A stretch of DNA of 64,000 nucleotides, from NCBI GenBank assembly GCA_951801675.1, contig CATONX010000001.1, forward strand, positions 124,001 to 188,000. Reading direction: 5' to 3'. The notes beneath the pieces were generated by a model that ran no database searches, was not told where the DNA came from, and worked only from the letters and a program-made list of their open reading frames with translations. The position numbers and the translations under genes were made by a program. Positions within the stretch are counted from its first letter, which is position 1. Every line of letters starts with the position of its first letter. The stretch comes from an uncultured Eubacteriales bacterium (GTDB lineage Bacteria > Bacillota > Clostridia > Oscillospirales > Acutalibacteraceae). This document shows positions 28,105 through 35,982 of the stretch, piece by piece.

Positions 28105-28815
28105 TTATTTGGACGATGTTTTTTTGTGATAGCCCATGCGGTTCTCCGCGTTCTGAATCAGGTTCATGAGGGAAGAGGCAAACAGCGGATAGTCTTTTAA
28201 CAGCTGCTCGGGCGTCATAGACAGCAGGGCGGGATCGGAGAGACCCTCACAGCCGCAAAGGTTGAGCCCTTCGGCAATGCACTTGGCGTTTGCTTCCGCC
28301 AGCTGCATCTGCGCCGACGCCGATCCGCGGGCAAGCTGCGGCGGGACAGCAAAGGTGGACTGCGGGTTTTTGGGGTTGGCCCCATAGAGCACCCGGAGCA
28401 TCCGATACACCGACAGCATGAAGAAGGCGGATACCTCCGTGGTCAGCCCCTTGTTGTTGCAGGTTTGCAGCTTGTCGTACACAATGTTCAGCGAATTGGC
28501 GATCAGCTTCTTGTTGAGCGTGGGAAGGACGCTGCCGCGGAACACATTTTCCTTTCCCGCCGCATCCGGCTCCGGAATGTCCTCCACCGTAATCTGCGCC
28601 CCGTTGCGGTCCGGTGTGCGTCCCAGCAAATAGTCGCAGGATACCTGGTAATAATCCGCCGCCCGGACCAGAAAATCCAGCCCGCATTCGCGGATTCCCT
28701 TCTCGTAGTGCGAAAGCAAAGCCTGGGAAATTCCCAGCCCCTGCGAGGCGGCCTTCTGGCTGATGCCGCGTTCCTTACGAAGCAAGGTCATGATTCTGGG
28801 AAAGCTGCTATTCAT
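28105..28815 (-). CDS. XRE-family transcriptional regulator
   Basis: 236 residues. An N-terminal Cro/CI helix-turn-helix (about 6-62, LRKERGISQKAASQGLGISQALLSHYEKG) is followed by an unrecognised, mostly helical C-terminal region of about 170 residues. The ATG at 28815 has GGGGG seven bases upstream; the TTG two codons earlier is too close. It lies just upstream of the glycogen operon on the same strand with its own promoter and terminator, so it could be the glycogen regulator, though nothing in the sequence proves this. Confidence 0.85.
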   Translation of the reverse strand: MNSSFPRIMTLLRKERGISQKAASQGLGISQALLSHYEKGIRECGLDFLVRAADYYQVSCDYLLGRTPDRNGAQITVEDIPEPDAAGKENVFRGSVLPTLNKKLIANSLNIVYDKLQTCNNKGLTTEVSAFFMLSVYRMLRVLYGANPKNPQSTFAVPPQLARGSASAQMQLAEANAKCIAEGLNLCGCEGLSDPALLSMTPEQLLKDYPLFASSLMNLIQNAENRMGYHKKTSSK

Positions 28816-28894
28816 TTGCAAACCCCCATCGTAGGCACAACGAACCCATTGCCGCCTGTGTTTTCGAAAAGTAGCCCCTAAAGATACATCCTAC

Positions 28895-28923
28895 ATTATA
28901 AAGGGTACGGCGGGTTTTGTAAA
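28895..28923 (-). promoter_or_regulatory. promoter of the XRE regulator
   Basis: On the minus strand TTTACA, 17 bases, TATAAT, about 75 bases before the regulator start. Confidence 0.7.
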
Positions 28924-29250
28924 GCCGAATGGGGCCGGATTTTGTTGTAATTTCTCACAATTCCGGGTTTTCCACCAAACGGGGAGGATTATTTTTGTGT
29001 AACATTATGAATCCGGCAAGGAGAATGGTGATATGGCTGTTTGCAGCCAGGACGAAAGGAAACGCCTGCCGTTGCCGGCATGCAGGCTTACAAAGAATCC
29101 GATTGCGGCGGGAAACGTGCACGAAGCTGAATCAAAAGAAGAGAGTCCGGCGTTGTACCGGTGTCTGAGAATAAAGATGAGATCCAGCGATGTGGCTTTG
29201 GTGAACAAAATAGTTATCATACGGTTACCGCGCGCCCCAAAGCATAAAAA
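28924..29250. other. intergenic stretch without a supported gene
   Basis: About 330 bases between the XRE promoter and the tRNA terminator. Short open frames exist on both strands, the best being 29033-29275 on the plus strand with AAGGAG eight bases upstream, but its composition is arginine-rich and it runs into the tRNA terminator. I could not support any gene here. Confidence 0.5.
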
Positions 29251-29287
29251 TAACGCTGGACTCAAAACAAATTGAGCCCAGCGCTAT
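29243..29287 (-). terminator. terminator of tRNA-Gln(CTG)
   Basis: AGCGCTGGGCTCAA pairs with TTGAGTCCAGCGTT on the minus strand, and TTATTTTTATG follows. It begins three bases after the CCA end of the tRNA. Confidence 0.85.
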
Positions 29288-29289
29288 GC

Positions 29290-29363
29290 TGGCTGCGGAA
29301 GAAGGATTCGAACCCTCACAAACAGAGTCAGAGTCTGCCGTGCTACCATTACACAATTCCGCA
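29290..29363 (-). tRNA. tRNA-Gln (anticodon CTG)
   Basis: 74 bases with an encoded CCA end. The acceptor pairs TGCGGAA with TTCCGCA, the T-arm contains GGTTCGAATCC, and the anticodon loop CTCTGAC gives CTG, reading CAG. It is a single-gene unit with its own promoter and terminator; the Gln(TTG) gene is separate at 41664. Confidence 0.95.
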
Positions 29364-29387
29364 TCGATTTTTAAGACAGCATGGATA

Positions 29388-29416
29388 ATTATAGACATCC
29401 CTCATCCGTTTGTCAA
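29388..29416 (-). promoter_or_regulatory. consensus promoter of tRNA-Gln(CTG)
   Basis: On the minus strand TTGACA (29416-29411), 17 bases, TATAAT (29393-29388), about 25 bases before the tRNA: a perfect sigma-A match, as usual for stable RNA genes. Confidence 0.9.
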
Positions 29417-29466
29417 GGGATTTGTTGCATTTTTTCCGGGTTTTCGGAAAATACTTGTGGTGTTGA

Positions 29467-29495
29467 TTGCGGCAGGATGGAAAGCCTGCTATAAT
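29467..29495 (+). promoter_or_regulatory. promoter of the gamma-carbonic-anhydrase-like gene
   Basis: TTGCGG, 17 bases, TATAAT, about 50 bases before the start codon at 29547. Confidence 0.6.
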
Positions 29496-29546
29496 AACAA
29501 TGGAAAGCCTGTGGAAAAAACAGACAGGCGGAAGGGATGAGAAACC

Positions 29547-30068
29547 ATGGTTTTACCATATCAGGAGAAAGCGCCCGAGATTTCTCCGGACGCTTATATT
29601 GCAGAGACTGCCCAGATCATCGGCGACGTGGTCATCGGGGAGGACACGTATATCGGGCATAACTGTGTCATCCGGGGAGACTGCCGACGTATTGTGGTAG
29701 GAAACCGCACCAATTTACAGGACGGCTGCATCCTTCACTGCGGTCACGAAGAGGACCTGGTAATCGGCGATGGAGTCACGGTGGGTCACGGCGCCATTCT
29801 CCACTCCTGCACCATCAAGGACGGAGCCCTTATTGGAATGGGCAGCATTGTTTTGGACGGGGCGGTCATCGGAGAAGAGGCCATGATCGGCGCGGGTGCT
29901 TTGGTGACCGGGCACAAGCAGATTCCGGACGGCTTTGTGGCGCTGGGAAGCCCGGCCCAACCGGTGCGTGCTCTGACCGAGGAGGAAAAGCAGGGAATGC
30001 GCGCCAACGCCGAGGAATACGTGCGCTTTGCGGACGAATACAAGGTCATGCAGCAGATGGACCTGTAA
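29547..30068 (+). CDS. gamma-carbonic-anhydrase-like hexapeptide-repeat protein
   Basis: 173 residues forming a left-handed beta-helix with hexapeptide repeats (about 12-140). Three His at the positions that bind metal in gamma-class carbonic anhydrases are visible in LHCGHE (about 72-75) and GHGAILHSC (about 90-97). The C-terminal helix RANAEEYVRFADEY closes the fold. Many YrdA/PaaY-like relatives have no proven carbonic anhydrase activity, so function is uncertain. GGAAGGG precedes the ATG. ispD follows 100 bases later. Confidence 0.9.
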   Translation: MVLPYQEKAPEISPDAYIAETAQIIGDVVIGEDTYIGHNCVIRGDCRRIVVGNRTNLQDGCILHCGHEEDLVIGDGVTVGHGAILHSCTIKDGALIGMGSIVLDGAVIGEEAMIGAGALVTGHKQIPDGFVALGSPAQPVRALTEEEKQGMRANAEEYVRFADEYKVMQQMDL

Positions 30069-30166
30069 GGCAGTTTTTTACGCAACGTGGACAAAGAAGC
30101 GTCCGTGCTGCGGCAGCGGCATTTGGACGCTTCTCATTCGAAAACACAGCAAAAGGCGGGATCGGT

Positions 30167-30883
30167 TTGGTATACGCGGGAATCCTGGCGGGGGGCCGGG
30201 GAGAGCGGATGGGGCACACCCAGCGCCCCAAGCAGTTTCTTCCCATCGGCGGCCGCCCCATTTTGATTCATACGGTGGAGCGGTTTTTGCATGCCGGCTG
30301 CATCGACCGGGTGCTGGTGGCGGTACCTGCCAAATGGATGGATTATACGAAGGTGCTGCTGGAAAAGTACCTGCCCAAAGCTGCCGTTTCGGTGGTGGAA
30401 GGGGGAGAGGACCGCAACGACTCGCTTCTGCGGGTGTGCGGCTACATAGAGAAGGTCTATGGCCTTCATGAGGAGGACATTCTCGTTTCCCACGACGCGG
30501 TGCGTCCCTTTGTAAGCGCGCGGATTCTGGAGGAAAACGTGCGCTTTGCCAAAGAGGTGGGGGCGGCCAACACCATGCTCCCCGCCATCGACACCATCGC
30601 CACAGGAGAAGGGGAGTTTCTCGATACCATTCCGCCCCGGGAACTGATGTACCAGGTGCAGACGCCCCAGAGCTTTCGCATGGCGGCCTTTATCAAGGTG
30701 TGCCGCTCTTTGACCGAGCGGGAAGCGAAAACTCTCACCGACGCGTCCAAGATTTACCGGCTCAAAGGGCTGCCGGTGAAAATCGTCGTAGGCGAGCAGC
30801 AAAACTTTAAAATTACCACCCCATATGACCTGGCGGTGGCGGATTTCCTGTGTAAAACCCAATCGGCCGACGGCGAAGGGTAA
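30167..30883 (+). CDS. ispD: 2-C-methyl-D-erythritol 4-phosphate cytidylyltransferase
   Basis: 238 residues. It transfers CMP to methylerythritol phosphate in the non-mevalonate isoprenoid pathway. The nucleotide-binding start is AGILAGGRGERMGHTQRPKQF, then SVVEGGEDRNDSLL and VSHDAVRPFV, and a late VVGEQQNFKITTPYDL. The likely start is the TTG at 30167 after AAGGCGGG. Relatives that make CDP-ribitol (TarI) look similar, and no other MEP gene is adjacent, so that alternative stays open. Confidence 0.88.
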   Translation: MVYAGILAGGRGERMGHTQRPKQFLPIGGRPILIHTVERFLHAGCIDRVLVAVPAKWMDYTKVLLEKYLPKAAVSVVEGGEDRNDSLLRVCGYIEKVYGLHEEDILVSHDAVRPFVSARILEENVRFAKEVGAANTMLPAIDTIATGEGEFLDTIPPRELMYQVQTPQSFRMAAFIKVCRSLTEREAKTLTDASKIYRLKGLPVKIVVGEQQNFKITTPYDLAVADFLCKTQSADGEG

Positions 30884-30913
30884 ACCGGCTTCCCTAGATA
30901 GAACGAGCGTATA

Positions 30914-30968
30914 ACATTCCCATCACCCGCATAATCATGTATGGGTGATGGGAATGTTTTTGATTGTC
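30914..30968 (+). terminator. hairpin/terminator overlapping the M23 gene start
   Basis: A perfect 14-bp stem (CATTCCCATCACCC at 30914 and its complement ending at 30956) with a 15-base loop, followed by TTTTTGATT. It looks like the ispD terminator, yet it contains all upstream in-frame start codons of the next gene, so it could also hide that gene's ribosome-binding site. Confidence 0.75.
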
Positions 30969-31997
30969 AAGCGAAAATGGATTGCAATCGTGGTGGTGGC
31001 GGTTTTGCTGGGGGTCATCTGCGTGGCGGGGTCCATTGCCGCCGCTTCCCGGGAGGAGCTTTATCAGACGGTGGCTCAGGAAAACGGCGAAACCCAGAAA
31101 TACATCAAATGGGTGGACTTTAACCTGACGGCCTCCATTATGAGCAAGGCTTTGTCCTACGACCTGGATAGCTTCGGGAAGGAGCCCCATCTCAACTGGA
31201 TTGAGCTGCTGGCTTATACGTCGGCAAAAAACTACGGTAACCTCCCCAAATCCGCCTCCAAAGACCTGGACGCGGTGGCACAGCGTTTACTAGATGGAGA
31301 AAAAATCGAAGATATTACAAATGGGATGCAATATTATTCCTATTATCTGGAGACCTACACGGCCATCCTGGACGGGTTTGTAGGAGAATACAGCATCGAA
31401 ACCGACGATCCGCAGCAGGAGGGGCAGAAAACGGTGGTGCAGCGGTACGGCCTGAAGGCCTATTCTCCCATTGCCGGCGGCTACTATTTCTCCCATTATA
31501 ACGACTTTGGGGCCTCTCGGTCTTACGGGTATAAGCGCAAGCATCTGGGCAACGATTTAATGGGCAGCGTGGGGACTCCCATCATAGCGGTGGAAAGCGG
31601 CGTGGTGGAAGCGCTGGGGTGGAACCAGTACGGCGGCTGGCGGGTAGGCATCCGTTCTTTGGACGGGAAGCGGTACTATTATTACGCCCATCTGCGCCGG
31701 GACCATCCGTTCCACTATACCATCGGGGAAGGGGACCGGGTGAACGCCGGGGATGTCATCGGATACTTAGGGATGACCGGCTACAGCTCAAAAGAAAACG
31801 TCAACAACATCAACACGCCCCATCTGCATTTCGGCCTCCAGCTCATTTTTGACGAGAGCCAGAAGGACGGAGACAACCAGATTTGGATCGACGTGTATGA
31901 GATTATCGAGCTGCTGCAGAAGAATAAGAGCGCTGTCCAGTATAACGAAGAAACCAAGGATTACGATCGGGTGTACGACTTGATGGAGCCGGATTAA
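30954..31997 (+). CDS. membrane-anchored M23 metallopeptidase
   Basis: 347 residues from the ATG at 30954. One N-terminal transmembrane segment (about 9-30, IAIVVVAVLLGVICVAG) anchors an extracytoplasmic protein. The C-terminal M23/LytM domain (about 190-300) has the zinc motifs HLGNDLMG (H-x3-D) and HLHFG, with the additional His in YAHLRRDH. It should cleave peptide cross-links in peptidoglycan. The start is uncertain: GTG 30945, ATG 30948, ATG 30954 and TTG 30960 are all in frame and lie in or just after the hairpin at 30914-30956. Confidence 0.87.
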   Translation: MFLIVKRKWIAIVVVAVLLGVICVAGSIAAASREELYQTVAQENGETQKYIKWVDFNLTASIMSKALSYDLDSFGKEPHLNWIELLAYTSAKNYGNLPKSASKDLDAVAQRLLDGEKIEDITNGMQYYSYYLETYTAILDGFVGEYSIETDDPQQEGQKTVVQRYGLKAYSPIAGGYYFSHYNDFGASRSYGYKRKHLGNDLMGSVGTPIIAVESGVVEALGWNQYGGWRVGIRSLDGKRYYYYAHLRRDHPFHYTIGEGDRVNAGDVIGYLGMTGYSSKENVNNINTPHLHFGLQLIFDESQKDGDNQIWIDVYEIIELLQKNKSAVQYNEETKDYDRVYDLMEPD

Positions 31998-32036
31998 ACC
32001 TTCCAAGTTTTTTGAAGAATTCGCCGTTTTCTTTTA

Positions 32037-32065
32037 TTGACTTTTGATAAAATGAACCATAAACT
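32037..32065 (+). promoter_or_regulatory. promoter of the small membrane protein gene
   Basis: TTGACT, 17 bases, TAAACT, about 35 bases before the start codon at 32102. Confidence 0.6.
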
Positions 32066-32101
32066 TGTAGTTGCATCAGGGGATGAACTGGAGGGGTGGA
32101 A

Positions 32102-32494
32102 GTGAAACGGTTCTATTTCGGAATCCTCGGCTGGGGCGTTTTTTTGACGCTTGCCTCCTTGGGCGGGCTTATGCTTGCGCGTCCGTCCCTTCTGAACGGC
32201 CTTATAAATCCCTGTGTGGTGTCGGCGGTCATGCTGGGCGTGGGGCTTTTCATGGTGCTGGACTTTTTTCTTTTCCGCTTTTATAGAAAGGAAAGCTTCG
32301 GCCTGACTTTGCTGACCCTGCTTGCCAATTTTGCATATTATTTGTGTTCGGTCATTGTACTGGCCGGGACAGGGCTTAGCAGTATCTATACCGCCGTGCG
32401 GTTTGGGCTGGGAATTGTTCTGTCCGCCGCCTTCGGATGGGCGACCTGGTACTTTTGCCGATATAAAAGCCGTCACACGGCCATACAGGAATAG
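32102..32494 (+). CDS. small membrane protein, function unknown
   Basis: 130 residues with four hydrophobic segments at about 5-28, 36-58, 65-88 and 95-118, separated by short loops with basic residues (FRFYRKES), so a four-helix membrane protein is likely. I do not recognise the family. The GTG at 32102 follows GGAGGGG by five bases; a GTG two codons earlier lies inside that site. It has its own promoter and terminator and thus forms a single-gene unit. Confidence 0.78.
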   Translation: MKRFYFGILGWGVFLTLASLGGLMLARPSLLNGLINPCVVSAVMLGVGLFMVLDFFLFRFYRKESFGLTLLTLLANFAYYLCSVIVLAGTGLSSIYTAVRFGLGIVLSAAFGWATWYFCRYKSRHTAIQE

Positions 32495-32496
32495 CG

Positions 32497-32537
32497 AAAC
32501 CGGGTGCAAAGCAAAAACTTTGCGCCCGGTTTTTTCT
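32497..32537 (+). terminator. intrinsic terminator
   Basis: AACCGGGTGCAAAG paired with CTTTGCGCCCGGTT (one wobble) and six T. Confidence 0.9.
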
Positions 32538-32632
32538 GAGAAAGAGGGAAAAGTCTGTTTTCTGCGTAAATATGCTAGATTTCGATGGGAAAACCGGCTG
32601 TTTTTTTGGTATCTTTAGGAATGGGAATTTGG

Positions 32633-32660
32633 TTGACTTTTGGGGAAATCAGTGTAAAAT
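32633..32660 (+). promoter_or_regulatory. promoter of guaB
   Basis: TTGACT, 16 bases, TAAAAT, preceded by TG. The predicted start (about 32667) is directly at the base of the leader structure at 32671-32745. Confidence 0.7.
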
Positions 32661-32670
32661 TTAAAGTTAT

Positions 32671-32750
32671 ATAGTGCCGCCTAATGGAAGCGGAAAAACG
32701 GGTTTTCCGCCAGAATGTCCTCTCCAATTAGGCGGCTTCTTTTCAACAGA
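32671..32750 (+). promoter_or_regulatory. structured leader RNA of guaB, unclassified
   Basis: GCCGCCTAAT at 32677 pairs perfectly with ATTAGGCGGC near 32730, with GGA/TCC extending the stem. Inside sits a second perfect hairpin, GCGGAAAA-ACGGG-TTTTCCGC, and an unpaired CAGAATGTCCTC. TTCTTTTC follows, so the outer stem can act as a terminator. It lies in the 5' leader of the IMP dehydrogenase gene, the branch point to GMP, where nucleotide sensing would make sense. It does not have the three-way junction or conserved bases of the purine riboswitch. Confidence 0.6.
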
Positions 32751-32795
32751 AAACAGACGTGAAACCGACGAGACGTGCACAGGAGGAGAGCAGAT

Positions 32796-34298
32796 ATGGC
32801 GTATTATTTCAGCGAACCGTCCCATACCTTTAGCGAATACCTGCTAGTACCCGGGTATTCTTCCCACGAATGCGTGCCCCAGAATGTGAGCCTGAAGACC
32901 CCGCTTGCCAAGTTTTCCAGAGGAGAGGAGCCGCCGCTGACGCTGAATATCCCGCTGGTTTCCGCGATCATGCAGTCGGTTTCCGACGATAAGATGGGGG
33001 TGGCCTTAGCTACGGAAGGCGGCCTGTCCTTTATCTACTCTTCCCAGTCCATCGAGAGCCAGGCGGCCATGGTCAGCCGTGTCAAGAGCTACAAGGCAGG
33101 CTTTGTGGAGAGCGATTCCAACATCCGCCCCGACCAGACGCTGCAGGATGTGCTGGACTTAAAGGAACGCACCGGGCATTCCACCATTGCGGTTACCGAC
33201 GACGGCACCGCCCACGGCAAGCTGCTGGGCGTTGTCACCAGCCGTGACTACCGGGTCAGCCGTATGTCCACCGACCTGCCGGTCAGTGAGTTCATGACGC
33301 CCTTTGCTTCCCTTATCTACGCCCAGGAGGGTACCACCCTCAAGGAAGCCAACGACATCATCTGGGAGAATAAGCTCAACACCCTGCCTATCATCGACAA
33401 GGACCAGCATCTGCTTCATTTGGTCTTCCGCAAGGACTATGCGTCTCATAAGGAAAACCCGGACGAAATGCTCGACGAAAAGAAGCGGTATATGGTGGGC
33501 GCGGGCATCAACACCCGCGATTACGCCACCCGGGTTCCTGCTTTGGTGGAAGCGGGCGCGGACGTGCTGTGCATCGACTCGTCGGAGGGCTTCACCGAAT
33601 GGCAGAAGATCACCATTGACTTTATCCGGGAAAAGTACGGCGACACGGTGAAGGTGGGCGCCGGAAACGTGGTGGATAAGGAAGGGTTTTTGTATCTGGC
33701 CAAGGCCGGGGCGGACTTTGTCAAGGTCGGCATCGGCGGCGGCTCCATCTGCATCACCCGCGAACAAAAGGGCATTGGCCGCGGCCAGGCCACCGCTCTG
33801 ATTGAAGTGGCCAAGGCGCGGGACGAGTATTTCGAGGCCACCGGCATTTACGTGCCCATCTGCTCGGACGGCGGCATCGTCTACGATTACCACGTGACTC
33901 TGGCGCTGGCCATGGGGGCCGACTTCATCATGCTGGGCCGGTACTTCGCCCGGTTTGACGAAAGCCCCACCAACAAGCTGAACATCAACGGCAACTACGT
34001 CAAGGAATACTGGGGTGAGGGCTCCAACCGCGCGCGCAACTGGCAGCGGTACGACCTGGGCGGCGCCCAGAAGCTTTCCTTTGAGGAGGGCGTGGATTCT
34101 TACGTGCCCTATGCCGGTTCTCTGCGGGACAATGTGCGGGTGACGCTTGGGAAGGTCAAGTCCACCATGTGCAACTGCGGCGCCATCACCATTCCCCAAC
34201 TGCAAAAGAATGCGAAGATCACGCTGGTGTCCGCCACCTCTATTGTGGAGGGCGGCGCCCACGACGTCATCGTCAAGGAAAACAGCGGAATGAAATAA
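32796..34298 (+). CDS. guaB: IMP dehydrogenase
   Basis: 500 residues. It oxidises IMP to XMP with NAD, the first committed step to GMP. The barrel is interrupted by a CBS pair (about 100-225, [29 protein letters not shown]). The catalytic loop reads [15 protein letters not shown] with the active-site Cys, and the flap has [11 protein letters not shown]. The ATG at 32796 follows AGGAGGAGAG; the frame opens at 32775, but that GTG lacks a ribosome-binding site. Single-gene unit behind the structured leader. Confidence 0.95.
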   Translation: MAYYFSEPSHTFSEYLLVPGYSSHECVPQNVSLKTPLAKFSRGEEPPLTLNIPLVSAIMQSVSDDKMGVALATEGGLSFIYSSQSIESQAAMVSRVKSYKAGFVESDSNIRPDQTLQDVLDLKERTGHSTIAVTDDGTAHGKLLGVVTSRDYRVSRMSTDLPVSEFMTPFASLIYAQEGTTLKEANDIIWENKLNTLPIIDKDQHLLHLVFRKDYASHKENPDEMLDEKKRYMVGAGINTRDYATRVPALVEAGADVLCIDSSEGFTEWQKITIDFIREKYGDTVKVGAGNVVDKEGFLYLAKAGADFVKVGIGGGSICITREQKGIGRGQATALIEVAKARDEYFEATGIYVPICSDGGIVYDYHVTLALAMGADFIMLGRYFARFDESPTNKLNINGNYVKEYWGEGSNRARNWQRYDLGGAQKLSFEEGVDSYVPYAGSLRDNVRVTLGKVKSTMCNCGAITIPQLQKNAKITLVSATSIVEGGAHDVIVKENSGMK

Positions 34299-34320
34299 GC
34301 CCGGCTTTTGCCGGAGAAAA

Positions 34321-34360
34321 AGAGGCCCGGTTCCATATGGAACCGGGTCTCTGGTTTTTA
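34321..34360 (+). terminator. terminator after guaB
   Basis: An almost perfect palindrome (AGAGGCCCGGTTCC and its complement around CATATG) followed by GGTTTTTA. The 160 bases up to the next terminator hold nothing I can identify. Confidence 0.85.
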
Positions 34361-34521
34361 GACACCACACACAGGTAAGGGGGAGGCCGCCTGCGTAGGG
34401 ATGCAAAGGATATCCACGCCGCGAAGAGGCAGCCGAGAAAGCAGAACCTTTACGGGCATCGCACAGTGACCAGGTCGCGTCCGTTCCAGCTTGCAGGGAA
34501 AAACGGGTCCAGGTACATACG

Positions 34522-34570
34522 AAAAAGGCCCGGCAACGAAAACAGCGTCGTTGCCGGGCCTTTTTGTGCG
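34522..34570. terminator. bidirectional terminator, second copy of the glmS-type stem
   Basis: AAAAAGGCCCGGCAACGA paired with TCGTTGCCGGGCCTTTTT around an 8-base loop, followed by TGTGCGTT. It ends the fabV transcript on the minus strand. Stem and flank match the copy at 20636-20683. Confidence 0.9.
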
Positions 34571-35749
34571 TTAAGCGAGGCTGGGGATGGATACATCCAC
34601 CGCCACGTCCGCGTCATAGTCCACACCGGACAGATGGAAGCCGAACATGCGGTAAAAGTCCTCCCAGTAGCCGTCGATGTCCGCAAGCTGTTCCACGTTC
34701 TCCGTAGCGACGGTTTCCCACAGGCGGTTTACTTCCCGCTGTACATCGTCGCGCATCTCCCAGTCATCCAGCCGCAGCATACCTTCCCCGTCCACTTGAG
34801 GGGAACCCTTGTGGAGCTTTTCGCCGAAGAGCCGGGTCATCTGCTCAATGCAGCCTTCATGAATCCCTTTTTCCTTCATCACCTTGTAAAGAAGGGAAAT
34901 GTAAAGCGGGACAATCGGAATTGCCGCGCTCGACTGGGTGACCAGCGCCTTGTTGACGGAAATATACCCGGTGACGCCGGGGAACTCTTGTGTGATTTCC
35001 TTCGCGGTCTTTGCCAGATGCCGCTTTGCCATGCCGATGGAGCCGTCCAAGTACATCGGATGGGTCAGTGCCGGGCCAATGTAGGAATAAGCCACCGTGA
35101 CGGCGTTTGCAGCCAACACGTCCGCCGCCTTCAGAGCGGAAATCCAGTCCTTCCAGTCCTCCCCGCCCATCACCTTGACGGTGGCGGTGATCTCTTCTTC
35201 CGTAGCAGGTTCGATGGTCACATCGGAAACCGCCCGGGTTTTCAGGTCGATGGTTTTATTGGTGTAGGATGCGCCGGTGGTTTTGAGCACCGAGGACCAC
35301 ACCTTTCCGTCCGTGTCGGTGCGGCGGGGCGCGGCCAGGCTGTATACCACCATGTCCACCTGCCCCAGGTCCTGCTTGATCAGGCCGATGACCTGGTCTT
35401 TGATTTCCTTGGAGAAGGCGTCCCCGTTAACCGACTTGGCGTAAAGCCCGTCTTTTTGGGCGAACTCCTCAAAGGCGGCGGTGTTGTACCAGCCGGCGGT
35501 GGCGGTACGGCTGCCGGAGGCCGGCTTTTCAAAGAGCACGCCCAGCGTGGCGGCGCCGGAGGAAAAGGCCAGCGCAATCCGGGAAGAAAGGCCGTAGCCA
35601 GTGGACGCTCCGATTACCAGGACCTTCTTCGGGCCGTCGGTCTTGGGCTGACGTTTGACATATTCGATCTGTTCCTTCACGTTTTCCCTGCATCCGGCCG
35701 GGTGAGCGGTGGTGCAGATAAAGCCGCGAACCTTGGGTGTTACGATCAT
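34571..35749 (-). CDS. fabV: trans-2-enoyl-CoA/enoyl-ACP reductase, FabV type
   Basis: 392 residues, typical FabV/TER length. It reduces trans-2-enoyl thioesters with NADH, either in fatty acid synthesis or in butyrate-type fermentation. The N-terminus MIVTPKVRGFICTTAHPAGC is diagnostic, the NADH site is VLVIGASTGYGLSSRIA (about 43-59), and the catalytic Tyr and Lys are in the YSYIGPALTHPMYLDGSIGMAKRHL region (Y-x8-K type). AAAGGA precedes the ATG. Single gene, divergent from the DeoR operon. Confidence 0.95.
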   Translation of the reverse strand: MIVTPKVRGFICTTAHPAGCRENVKEQIEYVKRQPKTDGPKKVLVIGASTGYGLSSRIALAFSSGAATLGVLFEKPASGSRTATAGWYNTAAFEEFAQKDGLYAKSVNGDAFSKEIKDQVIGLIKQDLGQVDMVVYSLAAPRRTDTDGKVWSSVLKTTGASYTNKTIDLKTRAVSDVTIEPATEEEITATVKVMGGEDWKDWISALKAADVLAANAVTVAYSYIGPALTHPMYLDGSIGMAKRHLAKTAKEITQEFPGVTGYISVNKALVTQSSAAIPIVPLYISLLYKVMKEKGIHEGCIEQMTRLFGEKLHKGSPQVDGEGMLRLDDWEMRDDVQREVNRLWETVATENVEQLADIDGYWEDFYRMFGFHLSGVDYDADVAVDVSIPSLA

Positions 35750-35885
35750 CGCAATTGTCCTTTCTCTGCCGTCTTTCCGACGGGATTTTGCGGGACCGCG
35801 CCCGCGTTTTCTTCCTTAGTATACCAGAAGGAAGAAGCCGCCGCAAATCTTTTGCAAATTTACGGAAACCTTCACGGGATTCATG

Positions 35886-35914
35886 TTGACTTTTTGTGAT
35901 ATCGATGTTAGAAT
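35886..35914 (+). promoter_or_regulatory. promoter of the DeoR-MDR-SDR operon
   Basis: TTGACT (35886-35891), 17 bases, TAGAAT (35909-35914), about 60 bases before the regulator start. Confidence 0.7.
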
Positions 35915-35960
35915 TATTTTCAAAGCTGTGAAATATCACAATTCATTGTTATTTTGTGAG
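35894..35960. promoter_or_regulatory. TGTGA/TCACA operator candidates for the DeoR regulator
   Basis: TGTGA half-sites occur at about 35895 (in the promoter spacer), as the inverted pair TGTGA-AATA-TCACA at 35927-35940 (around the transcription start), and again at about 35955. TGTGATAT in the spacer matches the reverse complement of the palindrome. This clustering fits autorepression by the DeoR protein encoded just downstream. Confidence 0.5.
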
Positions 35961-35982
35961 GAGTAACGGATCGGAGGCTGCT

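Noticed and set aside
29033..29275. 80-codon plus-strand open frame with AAGGAG upstream
   Set aside because: Basic, unconserved-looking composition, and it runs into the terminator of the tRNA on the other strand.
32671..32750. purine riboswitch before guaB
   Set aside because: There is a single inner hairpin instead of two kissing hairpins, and the conserved junction bases are missing.
34361..34521. hidden gene between the guaB and fabV terminators
   Set aside because: No open frame with a start signal and no recognisable RNA in 160 bases.
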